Positions 9,147-18,637 of a DNA stretch of 64,000 nucleotides are shown in pieces. Where the stretch lies: contig CAVQYC010000003.1 of assembly GCA_963717985.1 (NCBI GenBank), positions 372,001 through 436,000 of the forward strand, given 5' to 3'. Numbering within the stretch: position 1 is the stretch's first letter; the number at the start of each line of letters is the position of its first letter. The translations under genes were made by a program, and so were the position numbers. The notes beneath the pieces are model-generated. The model was not told the DNA's origin and did no database searches. It saw only the letters and a program-made list of their open reading frames with translations. The stretch comes from BOG-1155 sp963717985. Its GTDB lineage: Bacteria > Desulfobacterota > Syntrophorhabdia > Syntrophorhabdales > WCHB1-27.

Positions 9147-10361
9147 TTAGAATTTCTGGTGGTATTCTTTGACTCTTTCCGCAAATGCACACCCGAAGTC
9201 ATAGCACTTCTCCTCATCTTCCAGGGCCGGCCGGTACTGCACCTCGACGCCCGGCTCGTAAGTTTCGAGACCGATCTGCCTGATGGTCTCATAGACTTCT
9301 TTGATCGCCCCCCCGCCCCATCCGAAGCTGCCATAGGCCCCGACGATCCGGTTCCTGGCCCTGAGTCCCCTCAGATAGGCGAGGAACTGGACTATGGTGG
9401 GAAAAGGGATGTTATTGAGGGTCGGCGAGCCGATGAGGGCGCCCCTCGCCTTCCAGAACTCTTTTACCGCAACGCTCATGGGCGTGGCCCTGAGCTTGAT
9501 CACCTTGCACTCCAGCCCTGCGTCCTTGATGCCCCTGACGATGGACTGGGTCATGTACTCGGTGCTGCGCCACATCGTGTCATAGATGACGGCAACGCTC
9601 TGCGTCGCCTTCCCTTCCGCCATATCGAGGTACATACGTACTATCTTTTCAGGGTTCTGACGCCAGATTATGCCGTGGTCCGGCGCGATGACCTGAAGAT
9701 CCAGGCCCAGCCTCATAATTTCCGCTATCTTCGCCTTGATAAGCGCGCCGAAAGGCATGAGTATGTTGGCGTAATAATCGATGACTGCGTCCTCCAGCTC
9801 TGCAAGCGACGCGCAGGCGATGAACTCATCGTCGAAGTGGGCCGACGAGGCGATGTGCTGGCCGAAGGCGTCCTGGCTGAAGAGCACCTTGTCCTCCTGC
9901 ACATAGGACACCATCGAATCGGGCCAGTGGAGCATGGGCGTCTCCATAAAAAGAATCGTCTTCTTCCCGATCTTCAGCGTGTCGCCCGTCTTGACCGTCC
10001 TGATGCGCCAGCCGGAGAGGTCGAAGAACCTCGCAAGCCCCTTTTTCCCCCTTTCCGTCATGTAGAGGGTGGCCCCGGGCGATGCGGCCATCACCCTGTC
10101 GACACTCGTCGCATGGTCGTTCTCGATATGATTGATAATGACGTGCTTGATGGCCCCCGGGTCTATGATGCCCCTGATGTTCTTGAGCGTGATATCTGCA
10201 AAATCATATTTCACCGTATCGACCAGGGTGGGCTCCTCATCGAGGACCAGATAGTTATTGTAGCTCGTCCCGCGGGGCGTCTCATAGCCGTGAAAGTCCC
10301 GGATAGCCCAATCGACGGCCCCTACCCAGTAGATATTGTTCCTCACTTCAACCGCTTTCAT
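9147..10361 (-). CDS. fprA: FprA-type flavodiiron protein (A-type flavoprotein, oxygen/NO reductase)
   Basis: The 404 residues form a metallo-beta-lactamase-like diiron domain followed by a flavodoxin domain. The diiron ligands H78, E80, D82 and H83 (NHIENDHA) are visible, with HWPDSM, DAFGQH and APDHG further along. The flavodoxin part has IYDTMWRSTE and the GSPT and GSFGWGG loops. These soluble proteins reduce O2 to water in strict anaerobes, taking electrons from rubredoxin. The ATG at 10361 follows a GGAG stretch. An upstream ATG at 10382 lacks a ribosome-binding site. Confidence 0.93.
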   Translation of the reverse strand: MKAVEVRNNIYWVGAVDWAIRDFHGYETPRGTSYNNYLVLDEEPTLVDTVKYDFADITLKNIRGIIDPGAIKHVIINHIENDHATSVDRVMAASPGATLYMTERGKKGLARFFDLSGWRIRTVKTGDTLKIGKKTILFMETPMLHWPDSMVSYVQEDKVLFSQDAFGQHIASSAHFDDEFIACASLAELEDAVIDYYANILMPFGALIKAKIAEIMRLGLDLQVIAPDHGIIWRQNPEKIVRMYLDMAEGKATQSVAVIYDTMWRSTEYMTQSIVRGIKDAGLECKVIKLRATPMSVAVKEFWKARGALIGSPTLNNIPFPTIVQFLAYLRGLRARNRIVGAYGSFGWGGGAIKEVYETIRQIGLETYEPGVEVQYRPALEDEEKCYDFGCAFAERVKEYHQKF

Positions 10362-10427
10362 CTGCTCCTGCCCCTTTTCCATGTTTTCTTGATCAGGAAT
10401 GCGTTATAAGCCGCGTGGGGGCGGACG

Positions 10428-10760
10428 TCAGCCCTTATCCGGCTCGTCAGCGGAAACCTCATCAATAAGCCAGCGCTCATAAGCCGGCAGCACGGATACC
10501 GACTCTATTGCTTCTATCTGCGGCACTTCGTAAGGATGAAGCGCCCTTATCTCCTTTTCGACATCGAGGTACAGCTCGCGCCTCGTCTTCATTACCCCGA
10601 TCCATTCCTCCGCCTCTTCAAGCCGTCCCTTCCACCAGTAAATGCTCCTGACCGGCCCGATTATCTGGAGGCAAGCCACCAGCCTTTTTTCGAGGAGGTG
10701 GCGCCCTACCCGCTCCAGGGTCTCCCTGCTGTCAACGGTAGTAATCACATTGATCATCAC
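10428..10760 (-). CDS. cutA: Divalent-cation tolerance protein CutA
   Basis: The 110 residues match the CutA1 trimer family in length and sequence: TTVDSRETLERVGRHLLEKR, ACLQI, SIYWWKGR and HPYEVPQI. It is linked to copper tolerance, although its molecular role is not settled. It is divergent from maf across a 110-base intergenic stretch and lies upstream of fprA in the same direction. Confidence 0.93.
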   Translation of the reverse strand: MMINVITTVDSRETLERVGRHLLEKRLVACLQIIGPVRSIYWWKGRLEEAEEWIGVMKTRRELYLDVEKEIRALHPYEVPQIEAIESVSVLPAYERWLIDEVSADEPDKG

Positions 10761-10839
10761 AAATCATCCAATTATTATAAGACCCGCGGAGATGTGCCGC
10801 ACGAAGTGCGCACTCGCCGGCTCCGGATATATATTTAAC

Positions 10840-10868
10840 TTGAATAAAAGGAAAATTCATATTACTTT
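10840..10868 (+). promoter_or_regulatory. Possible sigma70 promoter for maf
   Basis: TTGAAT (10840-10845), a 17-base spacer and TACTTT (10863-10868) end 8 bases before the maf ATG. The message would have almost no 5' leader, which fits the lack of a clear ribosome-binding site there. The call rests on hexamer matching only. Confidence 0.3.
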
Positions 10869-10876
10869 CTTTGCAA

Positions 10877-11467
10877 ATGTTCCATATCAACGATAAGAAT
10901 GCCCTAGTGCTGGCAAGCGAGTCAACGAGAAGGGTCGATATCCTGAGAACCCTCGGTGTATCGTTCTCCATCATGCCGCCCGGTATCGACGAGCACCGGA
11001 GGCCTTACGAGTCGCCGAAGGAGTATGTGCTGAGGATCGCTTACGAAAAGGCCCGAAAGGTCGGGGACCTTTTCCCCGACAAGTGGATCATCGGCGCGGA
11101 TACCGTAGTCGTCCACAAGGGGAAAGTGCTGGGGAAACCAAAAACCGACGAAGACGCCATCGCCATGCTCAAGAGACTTCGGGCGAACTGGCACAAGGTT
11201 TTTACCGGTTATTGCATCCTTAATGCGTCAAAGCAGATCGTCTACCAGGATGTGGCCGAGACAAAGGTGTTCATCAAGGATCTGACGGATGACGAGATAG
11301 CGAAATACGTCGGTACGTCGGAGCCCTTTGACAAGGCCGGCTCTTATGCGGTACAGGGAAGGGGCGGCTATATGGTAAAAGAGATAAAGGGCTCCTATAC
11401 CAATGTGGTCGGTCTTCCCATCTGCGAGATCACCGAGGCCCTTCTTTCTTTGGGCATCCTTTCGTGA
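10877..11467 (+). CDS. maf: Maf family nucleoside triphosphate pyrophosphatase
   Basis: About 196 residues carry ALVLASESTRRVDILRTLG (substrate loop), GADTVVVHKGKVLGKP and the C-terminal YAVQGRGG motif of Maf/YhdE proteins. The family hydrolyses non-canonical or excess dTTP/UTP and affects septum formation. A TTG at 10871 is an alternative start two codons earlier. It overlaps yggS by 4 bases (GTGA), so it heads the plus-strand biosynthetic block. Confidence 0.93.
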   Translation: MFHINDKNALVLASESTRRVDILRTLGVSFSIMPPGIDEHRRPYESPKEYVLRIAYEKARKVGDLFPDKWIIGADTVVVHKGKVLGKPKTDEDAIAMLKRLRANWHKVFTGYCILNASKQIVYQDVAETKVFIKDLTDDEIAKYVGTSEPFDKAGSYAVQGRGGYMVKEIKGSYTNVVGLPICEITEALLSLGILS

Positions 11468-12135
11468 AGGATATCAGGGAAACGCTCGCCGTCATACGGG
11501 AAAAAATACTGACCGCCAGTCAAAAAGCAGGGCGTCGGCCGGGGGAGGTACGGCTCATTGCCGTCACGAAAAGGGTCGATGCGGAAAGGATACGGGCGGC
11601 TGCAAGGCTGGGAGTGAGCGATTTCGGAGAAAACTATCTACAGGAAGCGCGCGAAAAGATAGAGGCCCTCGGGCCCGGGCTCACGTGGCATATGATAGGC
11701 CATGTGCAGTCAAATAAGGCAAAGCACATCCCGGGGCTTTTCAGCTACGTCCATTCCGTCGACCGATGGGGGCTGCTCGAAGATCTGGACCGCGATGAAA
11801 AAGAGATATCCATCCTCTTTGAGGTCAATCTTTCCGGAGAGCCGCAGAAACACGGCGCCACAACCGACGCCTTGCGGTCCATGCTGGAAAGGACGCCGGC
11901 CTTGCGCCATATCAAGCCCGTGGGCCTGATGACCGTGCCCCCGTTCAGCGCGGACCCTGAAAGCACACGCCCTTATTTTCGGCGCTTAGCCGAGCTGCTC
12001 CAGCGCGTGAACGGGGAATTCGGCATGCGTATGTCGGAGCTTTCCATGGGGATGTCCGCCGATTTCGAAGTCGCCATCGAGGAAGGGGCGACGATGGTCC
12101 GCATCGGTACGGCCATATTCGGAGAGCGTGCATGA
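11464..12135 (+). CDS. yggS: YggS/PLPBP family pyridoxal-phosphate homeostasis protein
   Basis: The 223-residue alanine-racemase-like barrel has no second domain. LIAVTKRV (PLP lysine, about 35-42), GENYLQEA, WHMIGHVQSNK and the SMGMSADFE phosphate-binding loop define the family. It carries PLP and buffers its pool and is not thought to be an enzyme. The GTG start is coupled to maf, and its stop overlaps argH by 4 bases. Confidence 0.94.
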   Translation: MKDIRETLAVIREKILTASQKAGRRPGEVRLIAVTKRVDAERIRAAARLGVSDFGENYLQEAREKIEALGPGLTWHMIGHVQSNKAKHIPGLFSYVHSVDRWGLLEDLDRDEKEISILFEVNLSGEPQKHGATTDALRSMLERTPALRHIKPVGLMTVPPFSADPESTRPYFRRLAELLQRVNGEFGMRMSELSMGMSADFEVAIEEGATMVRIGTAIFGERA

Positions 12136-13508
12136 AGCCATGGGAAGGAAGGTTCACCGGGGCGACGGATGTGCTCATGGAGCGCTTCAGCTCATCGATT
12201 GCCATCGACTGGCGCCTTTTCCGCTACGATATAGAAGGGAGCGTTGCTTACGCGGAAATGCTCGGTCATATAGGCATCCTGAGCGGAAGCGAGACATCCG
12301 AAATTGTTGCGGCCTTATCCGAGATAGCTGCCGAGATAGAGAACGGCAGCCTCACCTTCAGGGACGAACTGGAAGATATCCACATGCACGTCGAGCAGAG
12401 GCTCATCGAAAAAAAGGGCGAGTTAGGTAAAAAGCTTCATACCGGCAGGAGCAGGAACGAACAGGTCTCCCTTGATACGCGGATGTATGTGAAAGAAGAG
12501 CTTGCCCGACTGGACGATGACCTGAAAGGCCTCATGGAGGCGATAGTAAGGAAGGCGGAAGCGGAAAAAACGGCCATTATGCCCGGATACACCCATACCA
12601 GGAAGGCCCAGGCAGTTCCCTTTGCCCATTTTCTCATGGCCGGCTACTATGCCTTTAAAAGGGACAGGGAGAGGGTTGCCGGGGCACGCATCCGAGCCGA
12701 TGTAATGCCCTTGGGCAGCGGCGCGCTCGCCGGCTCCACTTTGATGATCGACCGCGAATTCTTAAGGGAGCGGCTCGGATTCTCACGAATCTCCGAAAAC
12801 AGCATGGATACGGCCGGAGATCGCGACTTTGTACTGGATGCCCTCTACGCCGCCGCCATGATCATGCTCCACCTGAGCAGGCTCTCGGAAGACCTTATTC
12901 TTTATTCCACGGAAGAATTCTCCTTCGTCTCCCTGCCTGACGGCCTTTGCACGGGCAGCAGCCTCATGCCCCACAAGAAAAACCCCGATGCCCTGGAGCT
13001 GATCAGGGGCAAGGCATCCAGGTCGATGGGCGCCCTCTTCAGCCTGTTTACCCTGATCAAGGGCCTTCCTTCCACCTACAACAGGGACCTGCAGGAGGAC
13101 AAGGAGCCCCTTTTCCAGAGCCTGGCTTCGACCCGCGACGCCCTGGCGATCATGGCGCTTGCCGTGCGTGATCTCTCGATTAACAGGGAGGCGATGGAAA
13201 GGGCCGTGCGGATGAGTTTTATGCCGGCGGTGGAGATGGCGGAATATCTTGCGGCGAAAGGTGTGCCTTTCAGAGAGGCCCACCACATCGTCGGGACAAT
13301 GGTAAAAGCGTGCGAGGAGAGAAAGGGGTTTCTCTGGGAGATGGGCCTCGACGAGATGCGGCATTACTCGGACGCCTTCGATGAGACGGTTTTTGACTAT
13401 ATAGACCCACGTCATGTTGTGGAAAACAGGAAGACCGAGGGCGGAGCGAGCACCCTGGAGGTCGAGAGGCAGATTGAGAAAGAATCGGCTTATCTTCGCG
13501 GCTCTTAG
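12132..13508 (+). CDS. argH: Argininosuccinate lyase
   Basis: The 458-residue enzyme splits argininosuccinate to arginine and fumarate, the last step of arginine synthesis. HTGRSRNEQ (about 98-106), the conserved TxAxxRDF-like loop and the superfamily signature GSSLMPHKKNPDALELIRGK (about 277-296) are present. The length matches the family (460). Its last 35 bases overlap the start of the next lipoprotein gene. Confidence 0.96.
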   Translation: MKPWEGRFTGATDVLMERFSSSIAIDWRLFRYDIEGSVAYAEMLGHIGILSGSETSEIVAALSEIAAEIENGSLTFRDELEDIHMHVEQRLIEKKGELGKKLHTGRSRNEQVSLDTRMYVKEELARLDDDLKGLMEAIVRKAEAEKTAIMPGYTHTRKAQAVPFAHFLMAGYYAFKRDRERVAGARIRADVMPLGSGALAGSTLMIDREFLRERLGFSRISENSMDTAGDRDFVLDALYAAAMIMLHLSRLSEDLILYSTEEFSFVSLPDGLCTGSSLMPHKKNPDALELIRGKASRSMGALFSLFTLIKGLPSTYNRDLQEDKEPLFQSLASTRDALAIMALAVRDLSINREAMERAVRMSFMPAVEMAEYLAAKGVPFREAHHIVGTMVKACEERKGFLWEMGLDEMRHYSDAFDETVFDYIDPRHVVENRKTEGGASTLEVERQIEKESAYLRGS

Positions 13509-14475
13509 TCTCGCGCTCCTTGCAACCATCGCGTGCGGCAAAAAGGGAAACCCGCGTCCCTTGGGGCTGCCCGCACCGAGGATCATAGAAGACCTGAGGG
13601 GCGACGTAAAGGACGGCCTGCTCTTTGTCTCTTTCTCCATACCCACGAAGAATAGAGACGGCACGAACGTGTCGGGCCTTGAGGGTTTCAGGATCATGAA
13701 GACCTGCGGCGCCTGCGGCGGGGGCTTCGAGCTTTGGAAAAATATCCGTCTCGCGGAGAAACAAGGCTATACGATAAGAGACAACAGGCTCTACACCTAC
13801 GACGACGACCTGCGGGCCGGCATTGTCTACAGGTACATGGTGTACCCATATAACACAAAGGGCATACAGATGGACGGCTCGAACGTCTTCTTCCTCACCT
13901 GGCTCACGCCACCGGGGATGCCCACGGGCGTCACCGCCGCCGAGGAGGACTCAAGTATCGTCCTGTCGTGGGAGAAGACGGATGAGCTCTCTTACAATGT
14001 CTACCGCTGGGACAACGGCGTGTACCCCCTCTTCCCCCGGAACCCGGCTCCCCTTGCCGCTTCCCTTTTCACCGATGCTCCCGTGCAGAACGGAAAGACT
14101 TACACCTACGAGGTGCGGGCGGTGAAGATGGAGGGGACAACGCCGCTCGAAGGGGAAGGCGCCACAATTCTGGCGACACCCAGGGATAAGACGCCCCCCG
14201 CGCCGCCGGCAACGCCGAAGCTGGAAAAGAAGGACGGCGGCGTGCTCCTCTCGTGGGCGCCAAGCCCCGAAAACGACCTGGCGGGATACAACGTGTACAG
14301 GCTCGCCGCGGGAAAGCCGAAAAAGGTCAACACGAGCCTCCTCCCCGAGCCCCGGTTCCTTGATGAGAACCCGGGCGCCGACCTCCGGTATGTCTCGTAT
14401 TATATAACGGCGGTCGATCAGAGCGGCAACGAAAGCGGCCCGTCGCGGGAGCAGATTATTATAATTAAAGAGTGA
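13474..14475 (+). CDS. LptM-like lipoprotein signal fused to fibronectin type III domains
   Basis: Starting at the TTG at 13474, preceded by GAGAGG, the product has 333 residues: a lipoprotein signal with cleavage before C in TIAC. Right after comes KKGNPRPLGLPAP, which resembles the short LptM/YifL motif. About three FN3-like domains follow (SWEKTDELSYNVYRW, SWAPSPENDLAGYNVYRL). In many proteobacteria a tiny lptM gene sits between argH and lysA-dapF; here that slot holds this larger surface lipoprotein. A start further upstream (13414) would lie in argH and is less likely. Its function is unknown; an outer-membrane or periplasmic role is inferred. Confidence 0.72.
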   Translation: MRKNRLIFAALSLALLATIACGKKGNPRPLGLPAPRIIEDLRGDVKDGLLFVSFSIPTKNRDGTNVSGLEGFRIMKTCGACGGGFELWKNIRLAEKQGYTIRDNRLYTYDDDLRAGIVYRYMVYPYNTKGIQMDGSNVFFLTWLTPPGMPTGVTAAEEDSSIVLSWEKTDELSYNVYRWDNGVYPLFPRNPAPLAASLFTDAPVQNGKTYTYEVRAVKMEGTTPLEGEGATILATPRDKTPPAPPATPKLEKKDGGVLLSWAPSPENDLAGYNVYRLAAGKPKKVNTSLLPEPRFLDENPGADLRYVSYYITAVDQSGNESGPSREQIIIIKE

Positions 14476-14495
14476 GGGAAGAATAATCGGTTTGA

Positions 14496-14533
14496 ATAGG
14501 TCTTCTAGGTCGTATAGGACCTATAAGACATAT
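14496..14533. repeat. 38-bp palindromic intergenic repeat, copy A
   Basis: This 38-base element (core TAGGTCGTATAGGAC) matches 47971-48008 at about 34 of 38 positions and has ATAGGTC at its start and a near inverse at its end. It lies between the FN3 lipoprotein gene and lysA. Confidence 0.75.
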
Positions 14534-14636
14534 GAAAGCTCTGAAGAGCTATTGCAAAATAATGGGGCATTGAGAGGGGCTAGTGTAGTATACTATACCC
14601 TTCATCACACATTTGACTGAGGCTAAAGGACCCGAT

Positions 14637-15896
14637 ATGCATTATTTCACTTACATTGACGGCATTCTCCATGCAGAGGATATCTCCATTGACAGGATTG
14701 CCGCGGCGGCAGGCACGCCACTCTACATTTACAGCTACGCCACGCTGGAGCGCCATTTCCTCGTATTCGACCGCGCCTTCGCGAAGATACCCCATATTAC
14801 CTGTTATTCCTGTAAGGCGAACACAAACATCGCCCTCCTAAGGCTAATGGCGAGGCTTGGCGGCGGCGCCGACATCGTGTCGGGCGGAGAGCTCTACGCG
14901 GCGCGGCGCGCATCGTTTCCGCCGGAGAAGATAGTCTTTTCCGGCGTGGGCAAGTCCGAGGAAGAGATCGAGTACGCGGTGCGATCCGGCATCGCCATGA
15001 TCAACATAGAATCGGAAGGGGAGCTCAAAGTCGTCGCGGAGGTCGCAAAGAAGATGGGCAGGGACGTGCCCGTGTCTATAAGGGTAAACCCGGAGATTGA
15101 CGCAAAAACACACCCGTACATCACCACGGGTCTGAGAAAGAACAAGTTCGGCGTACTCTGGCCGGAAGCACGCCGCCTCTACCGGGATATAAAGGAAACA
15201 GAGCACCTCGTCCCCGTCGGCATATCCTCGCACATCGGCTCCCAAATCGTCGAAATACCGCCTTTTGTAGCGGCCATACGCTCCGTGAGACAGATGGTCT
15301 CCGAGCTTGCAGCCTCGGGGATTCCATTAAAATACATCGATATCGGCGGGGGTTTGGGCATTACGTACAGGAACGAGCTACCACCCCATCCCGCAGAATA
15401 CGCGAGGGCCATAGAGACAGAGCTCGAAGGCACAGGGCTCACGCTCATACTCGAGCCGGGCAGGGTCATAGTCGGAAACAGCGGTATTTTCGTGACAAAA
15501 CTGCTCTATGTCAAAACCACGGCCGAGAAGACTTTCTCTATAGTCAACGGAGCGATGAATGACCTGGTGCGGCCCGCCTTCTACGGCGCATACCACGAGA
15601 TTCTCCCCGTAAGGCAGACAAAAGCGAAAAAGGTGAAGATGGACGTGGTAGGCCCCATCTGCGAGTCAGGTGATTTCTTTGCAAAAGAACGGAGGATGCC
15701 TTCGCTTCAGCCGGGCGCCCTTGTCGCCATCATGGGCGCGGGCGCTTACGGTTTTTCGATGTCCTCCAATTACAATTCGAGACCGAGGGTGGCGGAAGTG
15801 CTCGTGAAGGGAGAGGAGTTTTTCGTCATCAGGGAAAGAGAGGAATACGCGGACCTCGTTAAAGGCGAATGTATTCCCGGGTTCTTAGAGGGGTAG
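14637..15896 (+). CDS. lysA: Diaminopimelate decarboxylase
   Basis: The 419-residue PLP enzyme converts meso-diaminopimelate to lysine. CYSCKANTN (PLP lysine, about 57-65), HIGSQI, the GGGLG phosphate loop and the substrate-binding GPICESGDFFAKER motif (about 340) are all present. AAAGGA lies 6 bases before the ATG at 14637. A TTG at 14613 is less convincing. It stands next to dapF, dapA and dapB, forming a complete end of the lysine pathway. Confidence 0.96.
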   Translation: MHYFTYIDGILHAEDISIDRIAAAAGTPLYIYSYATLERHFLVFDRAFAKIPHITCYSCKANTNIALLRLMARLGGGADIVSGGELYAARRASFPPEKIVFSGVGKSEEEIEYAVRSGIAMINIESEGELKVVAEVAKKMGRDVPVSIRVNPEIDAKTHPYITTGLRKNKFGVLWPEARRLYRDIKETEHLVPVGISSHIGSQIVEIPPFVAAIRSVRQMVSELAASGIPLKYIDIGGGLGITYRNELPPHPAEYARAIETELEGTGLTLILEPGRVIVGNSGIFVTKLLYVKTTAEKTFSIVNGAMNDLVRPAFYGAYHEILPVRQTKAKKVKMDVVGPICESGDFFAKERRMPSLQPGALVAIMGAGAYGFSMSSNYNSRPRVAEVLVKGEEFFVIREREEYADLVKGECIPGFLEG

Positions 15897-15898
15897 CT

Positions 15899-16714
15899 AT
15901 GGAGTCTCTTCAGTTCTTCAAAATGAGTGCAAGCGGCAACGATTTCATTGTCATCGACAACAGAGACAGATCAGTCGACGCCATGTTCCCCGACACAGTC
16001 GGGTTCGTCCAAAAAGTTTGTAGAAGGTGTCATTCCGTGGGGGCGGACGGTCTCATCCTCATCGAGAGGTCGGACAATCTCGATTTCACCTGGCGGTTTT
16101 ACAACGCGGACGGCTCGGAGGCGGAGATGTGCGGAAACGGGGGCAGATGCGCGGCCCGGTTCGCGTACATTCAGGGGATCGCGGGCGAACGGATCACATT
16201 CGGTACCCTTGCGGGTACGATGAAGGCAGAAATACGGCCCGACGGGAAGGTCAAGCTCCAGCTTACACGGCCCGTGGATTTGAAGCTCGATTACCCTATC
16301 CAGCTCGATACAAAGGAGATATTTGTGAGCAGTGTCGACACGGGCGTGCCCCACGCCGTGCTCTTCACCGACCACGTGGATATGGCGCCGGTGGTGGACT
16401 TGGGAAGAATGATCCGCTTTCACAAGTCCTTTTCACCGAAAGGCACGAACGTCGATTTCGTGCAGGTCGTTGACAAGGATAATGCGCGTATCAGGACCTA
16501 TGAGCGGGGCGTTGAAGGCGAAACCTTCGCCTGTGGAACCGGAGCCGTGGCTGCGGGTGTGATACTGCGGGAGAAGGGGCTTACGGGCGAGACCGTCAAT
16601 ATCTGGACCAAGGGCGGGGAAGTCGTCCGCGTTTACGTCAACGAGGATGTCTGCCTTGAGGGGACCGCCCGCGTAATTTACGCGGCGACACTCTGGCCTG
16701 AAGCGCTGGAGTAG
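15899..16714 (+). CDS. dapF: Diaminopimelate epimerase
   Basis: The 271-residue enzyme converts LL- to meso-diaminopimelate for lysine and peptidoglycan. Both catalytic cysteines are visible, in AEMCGNGGRCAARF (about 75-88) and GETFACGTGAVAAG (about 208-221). The ATG at 15899 begins MESLQFFKMSASGNDF and follows the AGAGGGG of the lysA end by a few bases. An earlier in-frame ATG (15869) lies inside lysA. Confidence 0.96.
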   Translation: MESLQFFKMSASGNDFIVIDNRDRSVDAMFPDTVGFVQKVCRRCHSVGADGLILIERSDNLDFTWRFYNADGSEAEMCGNGGRCAARFAYIQGIAGERITFGTLAGTMKAEIRPDGKVKLQLTRPVDLKLDYPIQLDTKEIFVSSVDTGVPHAVLFTDHVDMAPVVDLGRMIRFHKSFSPKGTNVDFVQVVDKDNARIRTYERGVEGETFACGTGAVAAGVILREKGLTGETVNIWTKGGEVVRVYVNEDVCLEGTARVIYAATLWPEALE

Positions 16715-16852
16715 CAAAAAGCCAGGGGGAAGTAAGGCGGATAGTGCGCCCAAGCCATTGCGGGCAAATCTATCAGATATGGCAATCAATGCTTATCGGC
16801 CACAGGCGAAGCGCAAAAAAACGGGGCGTGACCGGATTTTAGAGGAGCATGT

Positions 16853-17740
16853 ATGAAGCTGCGAGGGACGTATACGGCGCTTGTCACCCCTTTCAGGGAT
16901 GGCGCACTCGATGAGGATGCATTAAAGACTTTCCTGGAATTTCAGGTGCGGGAGGGTATAGACGGGGTCGTCCCCTGCGGTACCACCGGGGAGGCCTCCA
17001 CACTCTCTTACGAGGAGCACGAAAGGGTGATCGCCCTGACCGTCAAATGGGTAGGCGACAGGGTGCCCGTCATTGCGGGCACAGGCTCCAACAGCACGAA
17101 AGAAACAATCGAGCTGACGGAGATTGCGAAAAACCTGGGCGCCCACATGGCGCTTGTTGTCGCCCCTTATTACAACCGGCCTACACAAGCCGGTTTGTAT
17201 AACCATTTCAGGCAGATAGCCGAAGAAGTGGACATCCCCCTTGTCCTCTACAACATACCTGCCAGAACGGGCGTTAACATGCTCCCCGATCTTGTAGCGC
17301 GGCTGGCGCTGATTCCGAACATTGCCTGCATAAAGGAAGCATCAGGCTCCGTCCAGCAGGCGGCCGACATCTATAGGCTTACAAAGGGCAAATTTCCCAT
17401 ACTCTCCGGGGATGACAACCTCTTCCTCCCCATGATGTCGGTCGGGGCGACAGGCGTCATCTCTGTGGTCTCAAACATACTGCCGGCGCGGGTCAAGGCA
17501 CTGGGAAATGCATTCCTCGAAGAAAAAGACCCGGTGAAGGCCCTCGACCTGCACGTCTGGCTGATGCCCCTCTTCCATGGCCTGTTTATCGAGACCAGCC
17601 CCGCGCCGGTCAAGGAAGCGCTGTACCATATGGGAATGATCGAGAAGGGGATACGCCCGCCCCTCTGTGGTCTTACCGAGCAGAATAGCAGCTATCTCAA
17701 GGGATTGCTGAAAGAGTACGGTCTGTTTAAAAAGGAATAG
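16853..17740 (+). CDS. dapA: 4-hydroxy-tetrahydrodipicolinate synthase
   Basis: The 295-residue TIM barrel condenses pyruvate with aspartate semialdehyde. VPCGTTGEASTL (about 40-51), the catalytic tyrosine in LYNIPARTG (about 133-141) and the Schiff-base lysine in CIKEASGS (about 162-169) are visible. A GAGGAG site precedes the ATG. A 138-base gap separates it from dapF, and dapB follows after 20 bases. Confidence 0.97.
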   Translation: MKLRGTYTALVTPFRDGALDEDALKTFLEFQVREGIDGVVPCGTTGEASTLSYEEHERVIALTVKWVGDRVPVIAGTGSNSTKETIELTEIAKNLGAHMALVVAPYYNRPTQAGLYNHFRQIAEEVDIPLVLYNIPARTGVNMLPDLVARLALIPNIACIKEASGSVQQAADIYRLTKGKFPILSGDDNLFLPMMSVGATGVISVVSNILPARVKALGNAFLEEKDPVKALDLHVWLMPLFHGLFIETSPAPVKEALYHMGMIEKGIRPPLCGLTEQNSSYLKGLLKEYGLFKKE

Positions 17741-17760
17741 GCATTGCAACAGGAGTTCTC

Positions 17761-18552
17761 ATGATAAAGCTGATCATGACGGGTGCCTGCGGCCGGATGG
17801 GGAGCGCCGTCCTTAAGCTTGCAGCCTCCGATCCCGCCTTCGTCATTACCCATTTGCTGGAAACTGCGACCCATCCCCTTTCCGGCGCCACCATCGATGT
17901 CCCGGGCGTCGCCGGGGCATCCTTTTTGCTGGAAGACAGCCTCAGCCACGTCGTCGATGATTGCGACGTCATCATCGACTTCACCCATTCCGACGCCTCG
18001 CTCCTCCATCTTAGCCTCGCCTCGGAGAAAGGCAAAGCCATCGTCATAGGCACCACGGGCATCTCCCCTGAGACCCTGGCGGAAATGAAGGCTCTGCCGA
18101 ATGCATTGGCCGTGATCTCCCCGAACATGAGCATAGGCGTCAACCTCCTCTTCACCCTTGTCGACCGGGCCGCCAGGCTCATCGGCCGTGACTATGATGC
18201 AGAGATCATCGAGATGCACCATAAGTGGAAAAAGGACGCGCCGAGCGGAACGGCCGTCAAATTGCGCGACATCATCATGGCCGCCGCGCCGGATCGTCAA
18301 TGGAGCGAGGTGACGGGCAGGCGCGGCATGATCGGCGAGCGCAAAATCGACGAGATCGGTGTACTGGCCGTAAGGGCCGGCGATATCGTAGGCGAGCACA
18401 CGGTCCTTTTCGCAGGCACCGGCGAGCGGCTCGAGATCACACACCGGGCCTATTCCAGGGAGAATTTCGCGCACGGCGCGCTCGCGGCGGCAAAGTGGAT
18501 CGTCCTTCAGGGAAAGGGCATCTATGACATGGGCGACGTGCTCGGCCTTTAA
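17761..18552 (+). CDS. dapB: 4-hydroxy-tetrahydrodipicolinate reductase
   Basis: The 263-residue enzyme reduces the DapA product with NAD(P)H. The nucleotide loop GACGRMGS is at 7-14, GTTGISPE is near 97, and the catalytic signature EMHHKWKKDAPSGTA lies near 155-169. It is the last dap gene of the block. The next gene, rex, has its own promoter region. Confidence 0.96.
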   Translation: MIKLIMTGACGRMGSAVLKLAASDPAFVITHLLETATHPLSGATIDVPGVAGASFLLEDSLSHVVDDCDVIIDFTHSDASLLHLSLASEKGKAIVIGTTGISPETLAEMKALPNALAVISPNMSIGVNLLFTLVDRAARLIGRDYDAEIIEMHHKWKKDAPSGTAVKLRDIIMAAAPDRQWSEVTGRRGMIGERKIDEIGVLAVRAGDIVGEHTVLFAGTGERLEITHRAYSRENFAHGALAAAKWIVLQGKGIYDMGDVLGL

Positions 18553-18565
18553 CGGAGTGGGCGAA

Positions 18566-18637
18566 GCTTGATAAAATTTTCTCTTGGCCCGACCCCCGGT
18601 CTCAATTTTGTTTTCCGCTTGATAAAATTTTCTCTTG
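18566..18637. repeat. Two identical 21-bp elements upstream of rex, 51 bp apart
   Basis: The same 21 bases occur at 18566-18586 and 18617-18637. Each contains TTGATA and the near-palindrome GATAAAATTTTCTC. The 51-base period is close to five helical turns. They look like paired operators or a duplicated promoter element. Only the second copy has a -10 box at the right distance. Confidence 0.75.

Noticed and set aside
9159..10409. 416-codon plus-strand frame
   Set aside because: Mirror of fprA, a typical high-GC shadow frame.
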